DNA of 64,000 nucleotides. It comes from Ensifer sp. PDNC004. GTDB lineage: Bacteria; Pseudomonadota; Alphaproteobacteria; Rhizobiales; Rhizobiaceae. Location: positions 2,356,001 through 2,420,000 of the forward strand of contig NZ_CP070353.1 of the NCBI RefSeq assembly GCF_016919405.1, written 5' to 3'. The translations under genes were made by a program, and so were the position numbers. This document shows positions 8,903 through 17,107 of the stretch, one piece after another. A model generated the notes under the pieces. That model was given only the letters and a program-made list of their open reading frames with translations, made no database searches and was not told the DNA's origin. Position 1 is the stretch's first letter. Every line of letters starts with the position of its first letter.

Positions 8903-9736
8903 ATGAGCGAGCCTGATCTCTATCTGCTTGGGCGCGCCGGGCCCGAAGAAGCACGCCTGAAACGACAAATCGCCAACCTCGCACCCGATTCCGACCAGCA
9001 ACTCGAAAGGGTCGGCATCAAGCCGGGCGAGCGCGTCGTCGATCTCGGTTGCGGTCCCGGCGGCGTGCTGCATCTCATCGGCAAACGCGTCGGGCCGACC
9101 GGCTCGGTGCTTGGCATCGAGCGCGACCCGCATTTCGTTGAGCTTGCCCGCCGTTTCGTTGCCGGTCACGCGCTGCCGCAGGTCGAGGTGCGTGAGGGCG
9201 ACGCCCATGCCACCGGCCTGCCGCGCCGCTCCTTCGACGGCGCCCATATGCGGCTGGTGCTGGTCAACGTGCCACGGCCGGAACTCATCGTGCTCGAAAT
9301 GGTGTCTCTGGTGAGGCCCGGCGGCTGGATTGCGAGTTTCGAAGCCGATTTCCTGGCGCATATCTGCGATCCGCCGCTTGCCGCCTGGGACCGGCTGCTG
9401 GCAGCCTACTCCGCCTATTCCACTGCCAGAGGCATCGACCTCAACATCGGCCGTCGGCTGCATCGCCTGTTCCGGAGTGCCGGTGTCGAGGCGATTTCCG
9501 TCGATGCGGTCGAGCACGTCTACCCGCCCGGCCACGACCGCCGATCGATCCTTCGGGATTTCATCAACAATGTCCGTGACAGGCTCGTCGCCGAAGGCTT
9601 CATCAGCCAAGTCCAGCTGGATGACGATCTCGCCGCCCTCGACCGCCACCTTGCCGACCCCAACGTGCTCGTGACGTCCCACCTGTTCTTCCGGCTGACC
9701 GGTCGCATACCGGAAGCCCTCGTCATCAAGGCTTGA
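8903..9736 (+). CDS. SAM-dependent methyltransferase
   Basis: 277 residues from the ATG at 8903, chosen over an upstream TTG because AGAGGGGGA sits 7 bases before it. The class I Rossmann motif I is VVDLGCGPGG (about residue 45), followed by an acidic motif II end (GSVLGIERDP) and post-I DGAHMRLVLVNVPRP. The fold is that of UbiE/BioC-like small-molecule methyltransferases. The gene stands alone between GNAT and a convergent EamA transporter gene. Substrate unknown. Confidence 0.87.
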   Translation: MSEPDLYLLGRAGPEEARLKRQIANLAPDSDQQLERVGIKPGERVVDLGCGPGGVLHLIGKRVGPTGSVLGIERDPHFVELARRFVAGHALPQVEVREGDAHATGLPRRSFDGAHMRLVLVNVPRPELIVLEMVSLVRPGGWIASFEADFLAHICDPPLAAWDRLLAAYSAYSTARGIDLNIGRRLHRLFRSAGVEAISVDAVEHVYPPGHDRRSILRDFINNVRDRLVAEGFISQVQLDDDLAALDRHLADPNVLVTSHLFFRLTGRIPEALVIKA

Positions 9737-9758
9737 AACGTCCCGTTTCCATTCAGCC

Positions 9759-10643
9759 TCAGGCTGTGGCGCCCTGGCGGCGATGCGCCAGGCGTTCCCC
9801 AACGATGATCAGCAGGCCGGCCGCAAAGATCAGTCCGGCGCCGGCGAAAACGTTCGTGGCCGGCACGTCGCCCCAGATCAGGAAGCCGAGACCGAAAGCC
9901 CAGACGAGCGAGGTATATTCGAACGGTGCGATCACCGAGATCGGTGCGCGACGCATGCCCTCGAAAAAGGCGTACTGCGCAATGCCGGCGATGACGCCGG
10001 TACCAGCCATCAGCGCGACGTCGAAGATCGCCGGCGGCGTCCAGAAGAAACCGACAGCAACCCCGGTCATGCCGATGAAGAAGACGTTGGAGATCGTCAT
10101 CTGCACCAAGGTCGTTTCATGGAGTGCGGTCTTGCGCAGCATCACGGTGCCGATCGCCCAGAAGACGGCGGCAAGCAGAGCCAGGAACACAGGCAGCGAC
10201 AGCTTCATGCCGGTGCCAAGTACATCGCAGGCGACGAGCACGCCGACGAAGCCGATGAAGACGGCGAACCAGCGGATCGGCGGCACGTCCTCCTTCAGGA
10301 TCGGCACCGCCAGCAGCGTCACGACGATCGGCGCGGCATAATAGAGCGTCGTCATTTCGGCGAGGCTGAGATCACACGCCGCATTGAAATAGCAAAGCCA
10401 GGCGGCGAGCAGCAAAAGGTTGCGCACGAAGAGCGGCTTGAGCACCGGCGACACGACGGCATTGCGCACCAGCTGGCCGCGGCCGATGACGAGGCAAAGC
10501 ACAAGGATGGTGATGCTGCGGGTAAACAGGATCTGCCAGACCGAGTAGCCGACGACCAGCCATTTGACCGACGCATCCTGCAGCGAAAACAGGAAATAGG
10601 AAAACGTCGTCATGACGATGCCTGACAGGACGGTCTTGTTCAT
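9759..10643 (-). CDS. EamA/DMT family inner-membrane transporter
   Basis: 294 residues with ten predicted hydrophobic segments in two repeated five-helix halves, the hallmark of the drug/metabolite transporter family. The start MNKTVLSGIVMTTFSYFLFS begins the first membrane helix; longer in-frame versions add an unlikely Pro-rich leader. Recognisable EamA features are the helix-4 region YYAAPIVVTLLAVPILKED and its second-half counterpart APFEYTSLVWAFGLGFLIWGD. Convergent with the methyltransferase gene. Likely an exporter of small metabolites; substrate not predictable. Confidence 0.88.
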   Translation of the reverse strand: MNKTVLSGIVMTTFSYFLFSLQDASVKWLVVGYSVWQILFTRSITILVLCLVIGRGQLVRNAVVSPVLKPLFVRNLLLLAAWLCYFNAACDLSLAEMTTLYYAAPIVVTLLAVPILKEDVPPIRWFAVFIGFVGVLVACDVLGTGMKLSLPVFLALLAAVFWAIGTVMLRKTALHETTLVQMTISNVFFIGMTGVAVGFFWTPPAIFDVALMAGTGVIAGIAQYAFFEGMRRAPISVIAPFEYTSLVWAFGLGFLIWGDVPATNVFAGAGLIFAAGLLIIVGERLAHRRQGATA

Positions 10644-10860
10644 GGGAGCCTCGATCACGCCGGCGGGAAGAGAAGCGGCGGAGCCCGTCTGATAGCGCGG
10701 CGGCGTCGGGCGCGGAAGGGGCATGCCGGGGTGGCGCTGTGGCGATTTCTTGGGGTGGCCCGCCACGATCCGGCACCTGGCTTGATGGAGATCAAGAACC
10801 GGCGCTTGCACCGCTGCTAGAAGGCGGCGATAACGACCATGAAACCTGGGTCTCAATGAC

Positions 10861-11442
10861 ATGCAGCCGCTCGCCTTCGCCCTTGCCGCCCTCGTCCTGC
10901 TCGCGACGCCCGGTCCGACGAACACGCTGCTCTGGCTTTCCGGCGCATCGGCGGGCTTCCGCCGGTCGCTGCCGCTTTTGACCGGCGAGCTCGGCGGCTA
11001 TCTTGCGGTGATCATTCCCGCCGTCGCGCTGCTCGCCCCGTTCCTCGCCGCCCATCCAAACCTCGGCTTGGCGCTGAGGCTCATTGCCGCCTGCTGGGTG
11101 CTCTATCTCGCCTATGCGCTCTGGACGACCGATGCCGAACGCAGCGAAGGCGTTGTCATCTCCACCCGACAAGTCTTCGTCACGACGCTGCTCAATCCGA
11201 AAGCCCTGATCGTCGCCCTGGTGCTGTTGCCGCAGACGGGGCTGGTAGCCGTCTGGCCCTGGATCGCCGGCTTTTCGCTGCTGGTCGTCGCTGCCGGGTC
11301 GACCTGGATCGGGGCCGGCGCCCTGCTGGTGCAGATCTCCAAGGGCCTGTCGGCCTCGCACCTGCCGCGCCGGATCGCCGCCATCTGCCTCACGCTCTTT
11401 TCTGTTGGCATCGCCGGCAGCGCGATTGCCGCCATGCACTAG
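10861..11442 (+). CDS. LysE family amino acid exporter
   Basis: 193 residues, about five to six membrane helices. The N-terminal LLATPGPTNTLLWLSGASAGFRRSLP is the family signature (P-G-P near the end of helix 1, then G-x4-G-x2-R). A second conserved segment, VFVTTLLNPKALI, contains the NPK motif. Family members export basic amino acids, threonine or homoserine lactones. No LysR-type partner regulator adjoins it. The first ATG of the hydrophobic frame is used; the ribosome site is weak. Confidence 0.88.
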   Translation: MQPLAFALAALVLLATPGPTNTLLWLSGASAGFRRSLPLLTGELGGYLAVIIPAVALLAPFLAAHPNLGLALRLIAACWVLYLAYALWTTDAERSEGVVISTRQVFVTTLLNPKALIVALVLLPQTGLVAVWPWIAGFSLLVVAAGSTWIGAGALLVQISKGLSASHLPRRIAAICLTLFSVGIAGSAIAAMH

Positions 11443-11475
11443 AAAAACCCCGGAGGGCCGCACGTGCCCTCGGGG
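11443..11475 (-). terminator. Terminator of the SRPBCC gene (also after lysE-type gene)
   Basis: Stem CCCCGAGGGC / GCCCTCCGGGG (one bulged position) at 11448-11475, with TTTTT following on the minus strand (AAAAA at 11443-11447 on plus). It sits between the convergent LysE and SRPBCC genes and has its U-tract for the minus-strand gene. Confidence 0.75.
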
Positions 11476-11509
11476 ATATCGATCGCCAGAAGCGGCCAAA
11501 CGTTGCGCC

Positions 11510-11974
11510 TCAAGCGGCAACTGCCTCGCCGAGTTCCTTCGCCAAGGCGCCCATCAATTCTTCCCAGCCTCCGCGCCGGTACTCGAGCTTGTCGAGCCCG
11601 TCGAGGAAGGCCACCTGTTCGGTAAAGACGAGGCGTGTGCCGGTGCCCGCGGGCTGGATATCGACCGTGGCGACGGAGGCGGAAATCCGCCTGTCGTTCT
11701 GCGTCATCGTATAGGCAAAGATGATCCGGCGGTTCTCGACGATATCCAGATAGACGGTGTCGTCGTAATAGGTCGTCCCGTCGTCTACGCTGAAGCGACC
11801 GCTTTCGCGGCCGCCGACGCGGAAGTCGTGGGTGATCTGCGCCCCGGCTTCGACGTTGACGAACCAGCGCTCCTTTGCGGCCGGTTCCGAGAACGCCCTG
11901 AACACCTCAACCGGTGTCGCCTTGAAATTGCGCTCAATGGTGAAGCTCGAATGTTCCACGGATCTGTCAGTCAT
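11510..11974 (-). CDS. SRPBCC (AHSA1-type) domain protein
   Basis: 154 residues covering one START-like helix-grip domain: FTIERNFKATPVEVFRAFSEPAAKERWF is the typical first strand and helix pair, RISASVATVDIQPAGTGTRLVFTEQ the central strands, and GGWEELMGALAKEL the C-terminal helix over the pocket. Such proteins bind hydrophobic ligands; the AHSA1/CalC branch often sits with ArsR or HxlR regulators. Here the gene is divergent from an HxlR regulator across a 133-base region containing an inverted repeat, so it is probably the regulator's target. Confidence 0.87.
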   Translation of the reverse strand: MTDRSVEHSSFTIERNFKATPVEVFRAFSEPAAKERWFVNVEAGAQITHDFRVGGRESGRFSVDDGTTYYDDTVYLDIVENRRIIFAYTMTQNDRRISASVATVDIQPAGTGTRLVFTEQVAFLDGLDKLEYRRGGWEELMGALAKELGEAVAA

Positions 11975-12014
11975 GTCTTGCCTCCTCTGGGTCGGAAACT
12001 GATGGTCTATGATT

Positions 12015-12056
12015 AACTGGTTTCGAATATGAACTGCTATTATTTTGAAATCAGTT
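12015..12056. promoter_or_regulatory. Candidate HxlR operator between divergent genes
   Basis: AACTGGTTTC (12015-12024) and GAAATCAGTT (12047-12056) form an inverted repeat matching at 9 of 10 positions, in an AT-rich stretch unlike the surrounding DNA, midway between the SRPBCC and HxlR start codons. HxlR-family dimers typically bind such repeats and repress both directions. Inference only. Confidence 0.5.
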
Positions 12057-12107
12057 GAACGTTAGCGTCAGTGATGCGATAATGCAAGCGGTTTTAAAGA
12101 GGTGCCA

Positions 12108-12617
12108 ATGAAGGACGACATGCGCTCGGGTTGCCCGATCAATCTTTCCCTCGAAGTGTTCGGCGACAAATGGAGCCTGCTGATCATTCGCGACATGATC
12201 TTCGGCGGCAAAAGGCACTTCCGGGAGCTGCTGCGATCGCAGGAGGGCATCTCGTCGAACATCCTGGCGGACCGGCTGAAAATGCTGGTCGAACAGGGTA
12301 TGCTGACGAAGCGCGACGACCCCACGCACAAGCAGAAGGCGATCTACAGCCTGACGGAAATGACGATTGCGCTGGTGCCGATCATGGCCCAGCTTGGCGC
12401 CTGGGGGCGACGCTACCTGCCAGTCAGCGAAGAACTCAGCATTCGTGCCGAACTCATGGAGAACGGCGGCCCGGCGCTCTGGGACCGCTTCATGGACGAG
12501 TTGCGGCACGACCATCTGGGGACGCCGCTCGACGGTCCGCCCAGGGTGCGCGCAACGCTGCAGGCCGCCTATGAAGAGGTGGTCGCAAGGAAAGCGCGCG
12601 AAGAGGCGACGGCCTGA
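12108..12617 (+). CDS. HxlR family transcriptional regulator
   Basis: 169 residues; ATG at 12108 chosen because AGAGG precedes it at a good distance. The family's winged helix is plain: CPINLSLEVFGDKWSLLIIRDM, then FRELLRSQEGISSNILADRLKMLVEQGMLTK, then the wing YSLTEMTIALVPIMAQLGAW. A conserved N-terminal Cys (Cys10) precedes the first helix, as in redox- or electrophile-sensing members such as YodB/HypR. The C-terminal tail after residue 105 is longer than in minimal family members. Divergent from the SRPBCC gene with an inverted repeat between them. Confidence 0.9.
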   Translation: MKDDMRSGCPINLSLEVFGDKWSLLIIRDMIFGGKRHFRELLRSQEGISSNILADRLKMLVEQGMLTKRDDPTHKQKAIYSLTEMTIALVPIMAQLGAWGRRYLPVSEELSIRAELMENGGPALWDRFMDELRHDHLGTPLDGPPRVRATLQAAYEEVVARKAREEATA

Positions 12618-12635
12618 CGCTCCCCCATCATCCGC

Positions 12636-13712
12636 TCAAAGGCCGATCGCCGAGAGCATGACGAAGGTGGCAAACAGCACGAAATGCGTCATGCCCTCAA
12701 TCGCGTTGGTCTGGCCGTCGTTGAGGTTGATCGCCGCAACGATCAGCGTGATCGTCACCATCACCGTCTGCACCGGCGACATCGCCATCAGGAAGGGCTG
12801 GCCAGTATAGAGCGCGATCGCCTCCATCACCGGCACCGTCAGGATGACGGTCGAAAGCGAGGCGCCGAGCGCGATATTGAGGACCGCCTGCATACGGTTG
12901 GCGAGTGCGGCGCGCATGGCGGTCATGATCTCCGGCGAGGCGGAAATCGCCGCGACGACGATGGCCGTGACGGCGAGCGGTGCCCCACTCCCCTTCAGGC
13001 CAGATGTCAGCAGCGACGACATTACTTCCGCCAGAAAGCCGATCAGCACGATGCCGAGAATAAGGATCATGATCGACGGCAGCACCGGCTGGTCCGGATC
13101 GCCTTGTCTCGCACTCCCCTCGCCCTTCGCCTTCGGATAGCTGTAGCTGAAGAAGTAACTGTGCACGCCCACCTGCATGCGCAGGAACAGGGCATAGAGC
13201 GTGATCATCGCGCCGATGGTGAAGGCCGAGTAGAGATGCCATTTGGCCGCCGGCACGAATTCCGGCACGACCATCGAAATCCCCATCGCCGTCAGGATCA
13301 TCACGCTGTAGGTGCGGGCGGAATCGTCGTTATAGGGCTGTTCGCCGTGCTTCAGGCCCCCAAGCAGGGCTGCGAGGCCCAGGATGCCGTTGATATCGAG
13401 CATGACGGCCGCATAGATCGTGTCGCGCACCAGCGTCGGAGACGTCTCGCTCGTCATCATGATCGCCAGCACGACGACTTCGACGAGCACCGCCGAGAGC
13501 GTCAGGATCATCGTGCCATAGGGATCGCCGACCTTCGACGCCAACACCTCGGCGTGATGCGATACCCGTAGCGACGCAAGTACGATCGCGACCACCAGGC
13601 CGCCGGCACCGAGAAGCGTTGCGAGGCGCCCCATCTCAAGCAGGTGATCTTCGAGCGCAAGTCCGGCGACCGCGGCAAGCATGGCGACGATCAGCAGGCG
13701 TTCCGCTTTCAT
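12636..13712 (-). CDS. Calcium/cation:proton antiporter (CaCA family, ChaA-like)
   Basis: About 358 residues, ten or eleven membrane helices. Two copies of the family's acidic alpha-repeat are present: DPYGTMILTLSAVLVEVVVL in the first half and ISASPEIMTAMRAALANRMQ in the second half, whose glutamates line the ion path in the family. ChaA-type members exchange Ca2+ or Na+/K+ for protons. GGAGGG lies 10 bases before a GTG at 13718 and 16 bases before the ATG at 13712, so translation may start two codons earlier. Convergent with the HxlR gene, so probably its own transcript. Confidence 0.88.
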   Translation of the reverse strand: MKAERLLIVAMLAAVAGLALEDHLLEMGRLATLLGAGGLVVAIVLASLRVSHHAEVLASKVGDPYGTMILTLSAVLVEVVVLAIMMTSETSPTLVRDTIYAAVMLDINGILGLAALLGGLKHGEQPYNDDSARTYSVMILTAMGISMVVPEFVPAAKWHLYSAFTIGAMITLYALFLRMQVGVHSYFFSYSYPKAKGEGSARQGDPDQPVLPSIMILILGIVLIGFLAEVMSSLLTSGLKGSGAPLAVTAIVVAAISASPEIMTAMRAALANRMQAVLNIALGASLSTVILTVPVMEAIALYTGQPFLMAMSPVQTVMVTITLIVAAINLNDGQTNAIEGMTHFVLFATFVMLSAIGL

Positions 13713-13904
13713 GCGCACCAACAAAACGCCCTCCACCGAAAGCCTGCCTGCCCATCACCGGAACTATAGGGGCGACGCCCCGCAAAGCAAATGACGGGAC
13801 GAGGACTATTTTCCTCCCGATTCTTTACCGCCCTGCAGCGTTTCGGTAGTGTGGCCGGGAACCAAAGCAGCAAGTGGCCGCCTGCCCGGCCTGGATCTCT
13901 CGTC

Positions 13905-14558
13905 ATGTTGTCTCACGGCACGATCTGGCACGCTATCGACACCCTGGCCGAGCGCCATCAGCTCTCGCCTTCCGGTCTCGCGCGCCGTGCCGGCCTCGAC
14001 CCGACTTCCTTCAACAAGTCCAAGCGTCGCTCCGCCGACGGGCGGGAGCGTTGGCCCTCGACGGAATCGATCGCCAAGGTGCTGGAGGCGACCGGCGCCA
14101 CCATGGACCAGTTCACAAGTCTGCTGCAGCCGGACGGGGCCACAGCGCCTTCAGAACCTGTGGCCGCTGCCACGATCCCGCTGATTGGCTTTGCCCAGGC
14201 GGGTGCCGGCGGCTACTTCGACGACGGCGGCTTTCCCGCCGGTCAGGGCTGGGACGTCATCGATTTTCCCACGGATGCGGAAAAGCGCAGCGGCACCTAT
14301 GCACTCGGGGTACAGGGAGACAGCATGCTACCGCTCTACCGCGACGGCGACATCCTGATCGTCGACCCCGGCGCGCCGATCCGGCGTGGCGATCGCGTCG
14401 TGGTGAAGACGCAGGAGGGCGAGGTCATGGCAAAGGTGCTCACGCGCCAGACGCCGCGGGTGATCGAACTTCTGTCGCTCAATCCCGAGCATCCGAACCG
14501 CAGCTTCGAGACCAGCCAGATCGAATGGATCGCCCGAATTATCTGGGCCAGCCAATAG
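13905..14558 (+). CDS. S24 (LexA/CI-like) peptidase-domain transcriptional regulator
   Basis: 217 residues from the ATG at 13905. The N-terminal helix-turn-helix of Cro/CI type spans about residues 5-70 (IDTLAERHQLSPSGLARRAGL). The C-terminal S24 domain has the dyad at the spacing of LexA: Ser140 in GDSMLP and Lys177 in EVMAKVL, 37 residues apart as in LexA Ser119/Lys156. A possible Ala-Gly self-cleavage site lies in GFAQAGAGG (around residue 100). It may respond to stress by self-cleavage, or use the fold only for dimerisation. It is followed 13 bases later by the nuclease-like gene. Confidence 0.88.
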   Translation: MLSHGTIWHAIDTLAERHQLSPSGLARRAGLDPTSFNKSKRRSADGRERWPSTESIAKVLEATGATMDQFTSLLQPDGATAPSEPVAAATIPLIGFAQAGAGGYFDDGGFPAGQGWDVIDFPTDAEKRSGTYALGVQGDSMLPLYRDGDILIVDPGAPIRRGDRVVVKTQEGEVMAKVLTRQTPRVIELLSLNPEHPNRSFETSQIEWIARIIWASQ

Positions 14559-14571
14559 GACGTCCTTCCTG

Positions 14572-15405
14572 ATGCGGCAGCATTTCTACACCCTTGCCGG
14601 CGGCATCGCCGCAATCGCCCTTTTCACCGGCATCCTCTATGCGGGCGCCGTCGCCATCCGCGACCGCGAGACCGCCGCCACGCCGGAACTCGTTCTCGAA
14701 ACGCCCGACATGACCGATTTCGAGGCGGCGCCGGATCAGGCCGACGACGAGGTCCCGCTCGACCCCGGCGCGCCATCCGGCGGCGCAGCGACGACGGGCG
14801 AACAACCGCAGGGCACCCCCACGACCGAGAATGCGGCGCGCGCTATCGAGCCGCAGCAGTTCGGCCTGCCCGACACCGTCACCAGCGCGCCGCTCGAGCG
14901 GGTGGAACCGCGCGCGCCGCTGTCGGAGCCGAAGAAGGAAGCGAAGGCCGCCGGGCCGACCGTGCTCTATCGGCCGGTCGCCGTCGCCGCCGGCGTGATA
15001 CAGTTCGACAAGCTGACGCTGCAGATCGACGGCATCGAGCCGGAGCAGGCGGAGCGGACCTGCGAAAGCGGCGGCAAGAGCTGGCCCTGCGGCATCGTCG
15101 CACGAACCGCCTTCCGAAACTTCCTGCGTGCACGTGCGGTCAGCTGCGATCTGCCCGAAGCAGGTCCCGGCCCTTCGGCCACCGCCTCCTGCACGCTTGG
15201 CGGGCAGGATCTTGCCACCTGGCTCGTCGACAATGGCTGGGCGACACCGGTCGCGGGCTCCTCCCTCGAAAAACGCGCCGACGCGGCACGCCAGGCAAAG
15301 CTTGGTTTTTACGGTGACGATCCGCGCGACCTCAGCCACACGCCGATGACCTTCGACGATCCGACCCTCGGCCTCGGAGTGGACGCCTCGCAACCGGACT
15401 TGTAA
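14572..15405 (+). CDS. Membrane-anchored thermonuclease-like (SNase fold) protein
   Basis: 277 residues. One membrane segment (about 6-28) is followed by a long acidic, Pro/Ala/Gly-rich periplasmic linker to about residue 135, then a domain resembling staphylococcal nuclease: LTLQIDGIEPEQAERTC stands for the DGIDAPE region, CGIVARTAFRNFLRARAVSCDL and TASCTLGGQDLATWLVDNGWATP for the following helix and strands, and AKLGFYGDD for the final helix. The usual arginine and aspartate set of active nucleases is not clearly present, so it may be inactive. Four cysteines suggest periplasmic disulfides. Same strand and 13 bases after the S24 regulator. Confidence 0.75.
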   Translation: MRQHFYTLAGGIAAIALFTGILYAGAVAIRDRETAATPELVLETPDMTDFEAAPDQADDEVPLDPGAPSGGAATTGEQPQGTPTTENAARAIEPQQFGLPDTVTSAPLERVEPRAPLSEPKKEAKAAGPTVLYRPVAVAAGVIQFDKLTLQIDGIEPEQAERTCESGGKSWPCGIVARTAFRNFLRARAVSCDLPEAGPGPSATASCTLGGQDLATWLVDNGWATPVAGSSLEKRADAARQAKLGFYGDDPRDLSHTPMTFDDPTLGLGVDASQPDL

Positions 15406-15533
15406 ACAGCCGCGACAATTCCCAGTTCTCGACCGTCTGCCGAAAGCAACAGACGGCCCAACTCTTTGAAACGACGCAACTCCGGATCAGGAACTACCCT
15501 CTCCCTGGAATTGCCCTACCGCCGGAAAGCCCC

Positions 15534-15944
15534 ATGCTGCCAAGCCTCAGCCACCACGAAGCTCTCGTCTATGTCATGGTGATGATGTCGGCGGTCGACC
15601 GCGAGATGAGCGACGACGAGTTTGCCCGCATCGGCCGGCTGGTCCAGTTCCTGCCCGTGTTCGACGGCTTCGACGAGGATAGCCTCGTCCATATCGGCCA
15701 TGAATGTTCGGCGCAGCTGGCGGCGCCCGAGGGGCTCGACATCATGCTCGAGATCGTGCGCGAAGCGCTGTCGGAGAAGTTCCACGAGACGGCCTACGCG
15801 CTCGCCGTCGAGATCGCGGCCGCCGACCAGCGCATCCGCAACGAAGAAATCCGCCTGCTGCAGCTGCTTCGAGACCGGCTTGGCCTCGACAAACTGACCT
15901 GCGCCGCCATCGAGCGCGGCGCGCTCGCCCGCTTCCGCCGATAG
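15534..15944 (+). CDS. TerB-like (tellurite resistance B family) protein
   Basis: 136 residues, all helical. The pattern ALVYVMVMMSAVDREMSDDEFARIGRLV in the first half and ALAVEIAAADQRIRNEEIRLLQLLRDRLGL in the second half is the internal duplication of the TerB/DjlA-type domain, with the acidic A-A-D-x-x-I/M-x-x-x-E motif twice. TerB-like domains bind metal and associate with membrane-linked stress complexes, but no ter genes adjoin it. It lies 128 bases after the nuclease-like gene and may be separately transcribed. Confidence 0.82.
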   Translation: MLPSLSHHEALVYVMVMMSAVDREMSDDEFARIGRLVQFLPVFDGFDEDSLVHIGHECSAQLAAPEGLDIMLEIVREALSEKFHETAYALAVEIAAADQRIRNEEIRLLQLLRDRLGLDKLTCAAIERGALARFRR

Positions 15945-15978
15945 GCCAGCCGACGATCGCACCAGGAAGCCCTGAAGC

Positions 15979-16812
15979 TCAGTAGATGCCGTTCGGGAAG
16001 TAGCGCAGGTAGATTTCCTCCAACCGCCCGCTGCGCGACAACGCCAGCAGCGCGTGATCGATCGCCTGGGTCAGTGCCGGCTCCGACTTGCGGTTCATGA
16101 TCGTCAGGCCCTCGCCGAGGAAGCGCTGCGAGAAGTAGGCGCCATCGACGAGCGCGCAGCAACCGCCGGCAGCGCTGCCAGAGATCCAGAAGGAAAGCTG
16201 CATGCCGTCGGAAAACACCGCCGGCACATCGCCCTTCTGCAGCGCTGTCAGCATGGCCTCGCGGTCGGGAAAGACCTTGGCCTCGATCTTCGGGAAGAAC
16301 GCCTTGAACATCGCCTCATGCGTGGTTCCGGCGACGACACCGACCGGCTTGCCCTTCAGATCCTTCGGCGCGGCCACTGCGCTCGCCGCCTTGGTGTTGA
16401 CCGCGAACCGCGCCGGGAGCCGCATGAAGGCGCGCGAAAAGCCGAAGCGCTGGCGCAGTTCCGGACCGACGGCGACGCCGGCGGCCACCGCCTCGCCCTG
16501 CCCCTGTTCCAACGCCGGCAGCAGCTCCGCATAGGTCACCGCCTGGATCTGGCACTTGGCTTCGATGTCGAGCTCGCGGCAGATCTCGCGCACGAGATCC
16601 ACATGAAATCCCGAAAGCTTGCCCGACTGGTCGATGAAGTTGAACGGCGGAAAGTCCACCGTCGTCAAGAAGCGCAGGCGCGCGAGGCCCGTGAGATCCG
16701 GCTTGGCGATGCGTTCGCGCGCATCGAAAAGGAGCGGCAGGTCCTTGGGCTGGGCCGCAAGTGGCGTTGCGATCAAGGACGCGCAAAGGGCGAACAGGGA
16801 GAAAAGCTTCAT
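15979..16812 (-). CDS. Periplasmic solute-binding protein, family 3
   Basis: 277 residues. Signal peptide MKLFSLFALCASLIATPLAAQ with cleavage near Ala20. The mature protein follows the family 3 amino-acid binding pattern: LRFLTTVDFPPFNFIDQSGKLSGFHVDLVREI, VTYAELLPALEQGQGEAVAAGVAVGPELRQRF, and the second lobe starting DLKGKPVGVVAGTTHEA. No ABC permease or ATPase genes are adjacent, so it is an orphan; it may serve a distant transporter. Convergent with the TerB-like gene. Confidence 0.87.
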   Translation of the reverse strand: MKLFSLFALCASLIATPLAAQPKDLPLLFDARERIAKPDLTGLARLRFLTTVDFPPFNFIDQSGKLSGFHVDLVREICRELDIEAKCQIQAVTYAELLPALEQGQGEAVAAGVAVGPELRQRFGFSRAFMRLPARFAVNTKAASAVAAPKDLKGKPVGVVAGTTHEAMFKAFFPKIEAKVFPDREAMLTALQKGDVPAVFSDGMQLSFWISGSAAGGCCALVDGAYFSQRFLGEGLTIMNRKSEPALTQAIDHALLALSRSGRLEEIYLRYFPNGIY

Positions 16813-16951
16813 GGGCAGCGGGCCGGCACGTCTCGTGTGTCAGATGCGGCCCTTAGAACCGCGGATGATTCATCCCGTCCTAGGTTAGCCGTCCACGGCG
16901 CAACTGGCCATAGGCCTTACGCCATCGAGGCAATGATCGGTCAGGAAGGAA

Positions 16952-17026
16952 TGGAGCGGGTGATCGGGATCGAACCGACGACATCCAGCTTGGGAAGCTG
17001 GCGTTCTACCGCTGAACTACACCCGC
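16952..17026 (-). tRNA. tRNA-Gly (anticodon CCC)
   Basis: 75 bases including encoded CCA. Acceptor arms GCGGGTG / CACCCGC, D arm GTTC-AGCGGTA-GAAC, anticodon stem CCAGC / GCTGG with loop TTCCCAA (anticodon CCC), and T arm with TTCGATC. Stands alone between the solute-binding protein and dcd genes. Confidence 0.95.
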
Positions 17027-17107
17027 GGCGCCTGCGAAATTTCCCGAACCGGGGCGATCTGTCAAGCACCCTTGCGCCGGATCGCACCAGGGTCGCTTCG
17101 AAATCCC

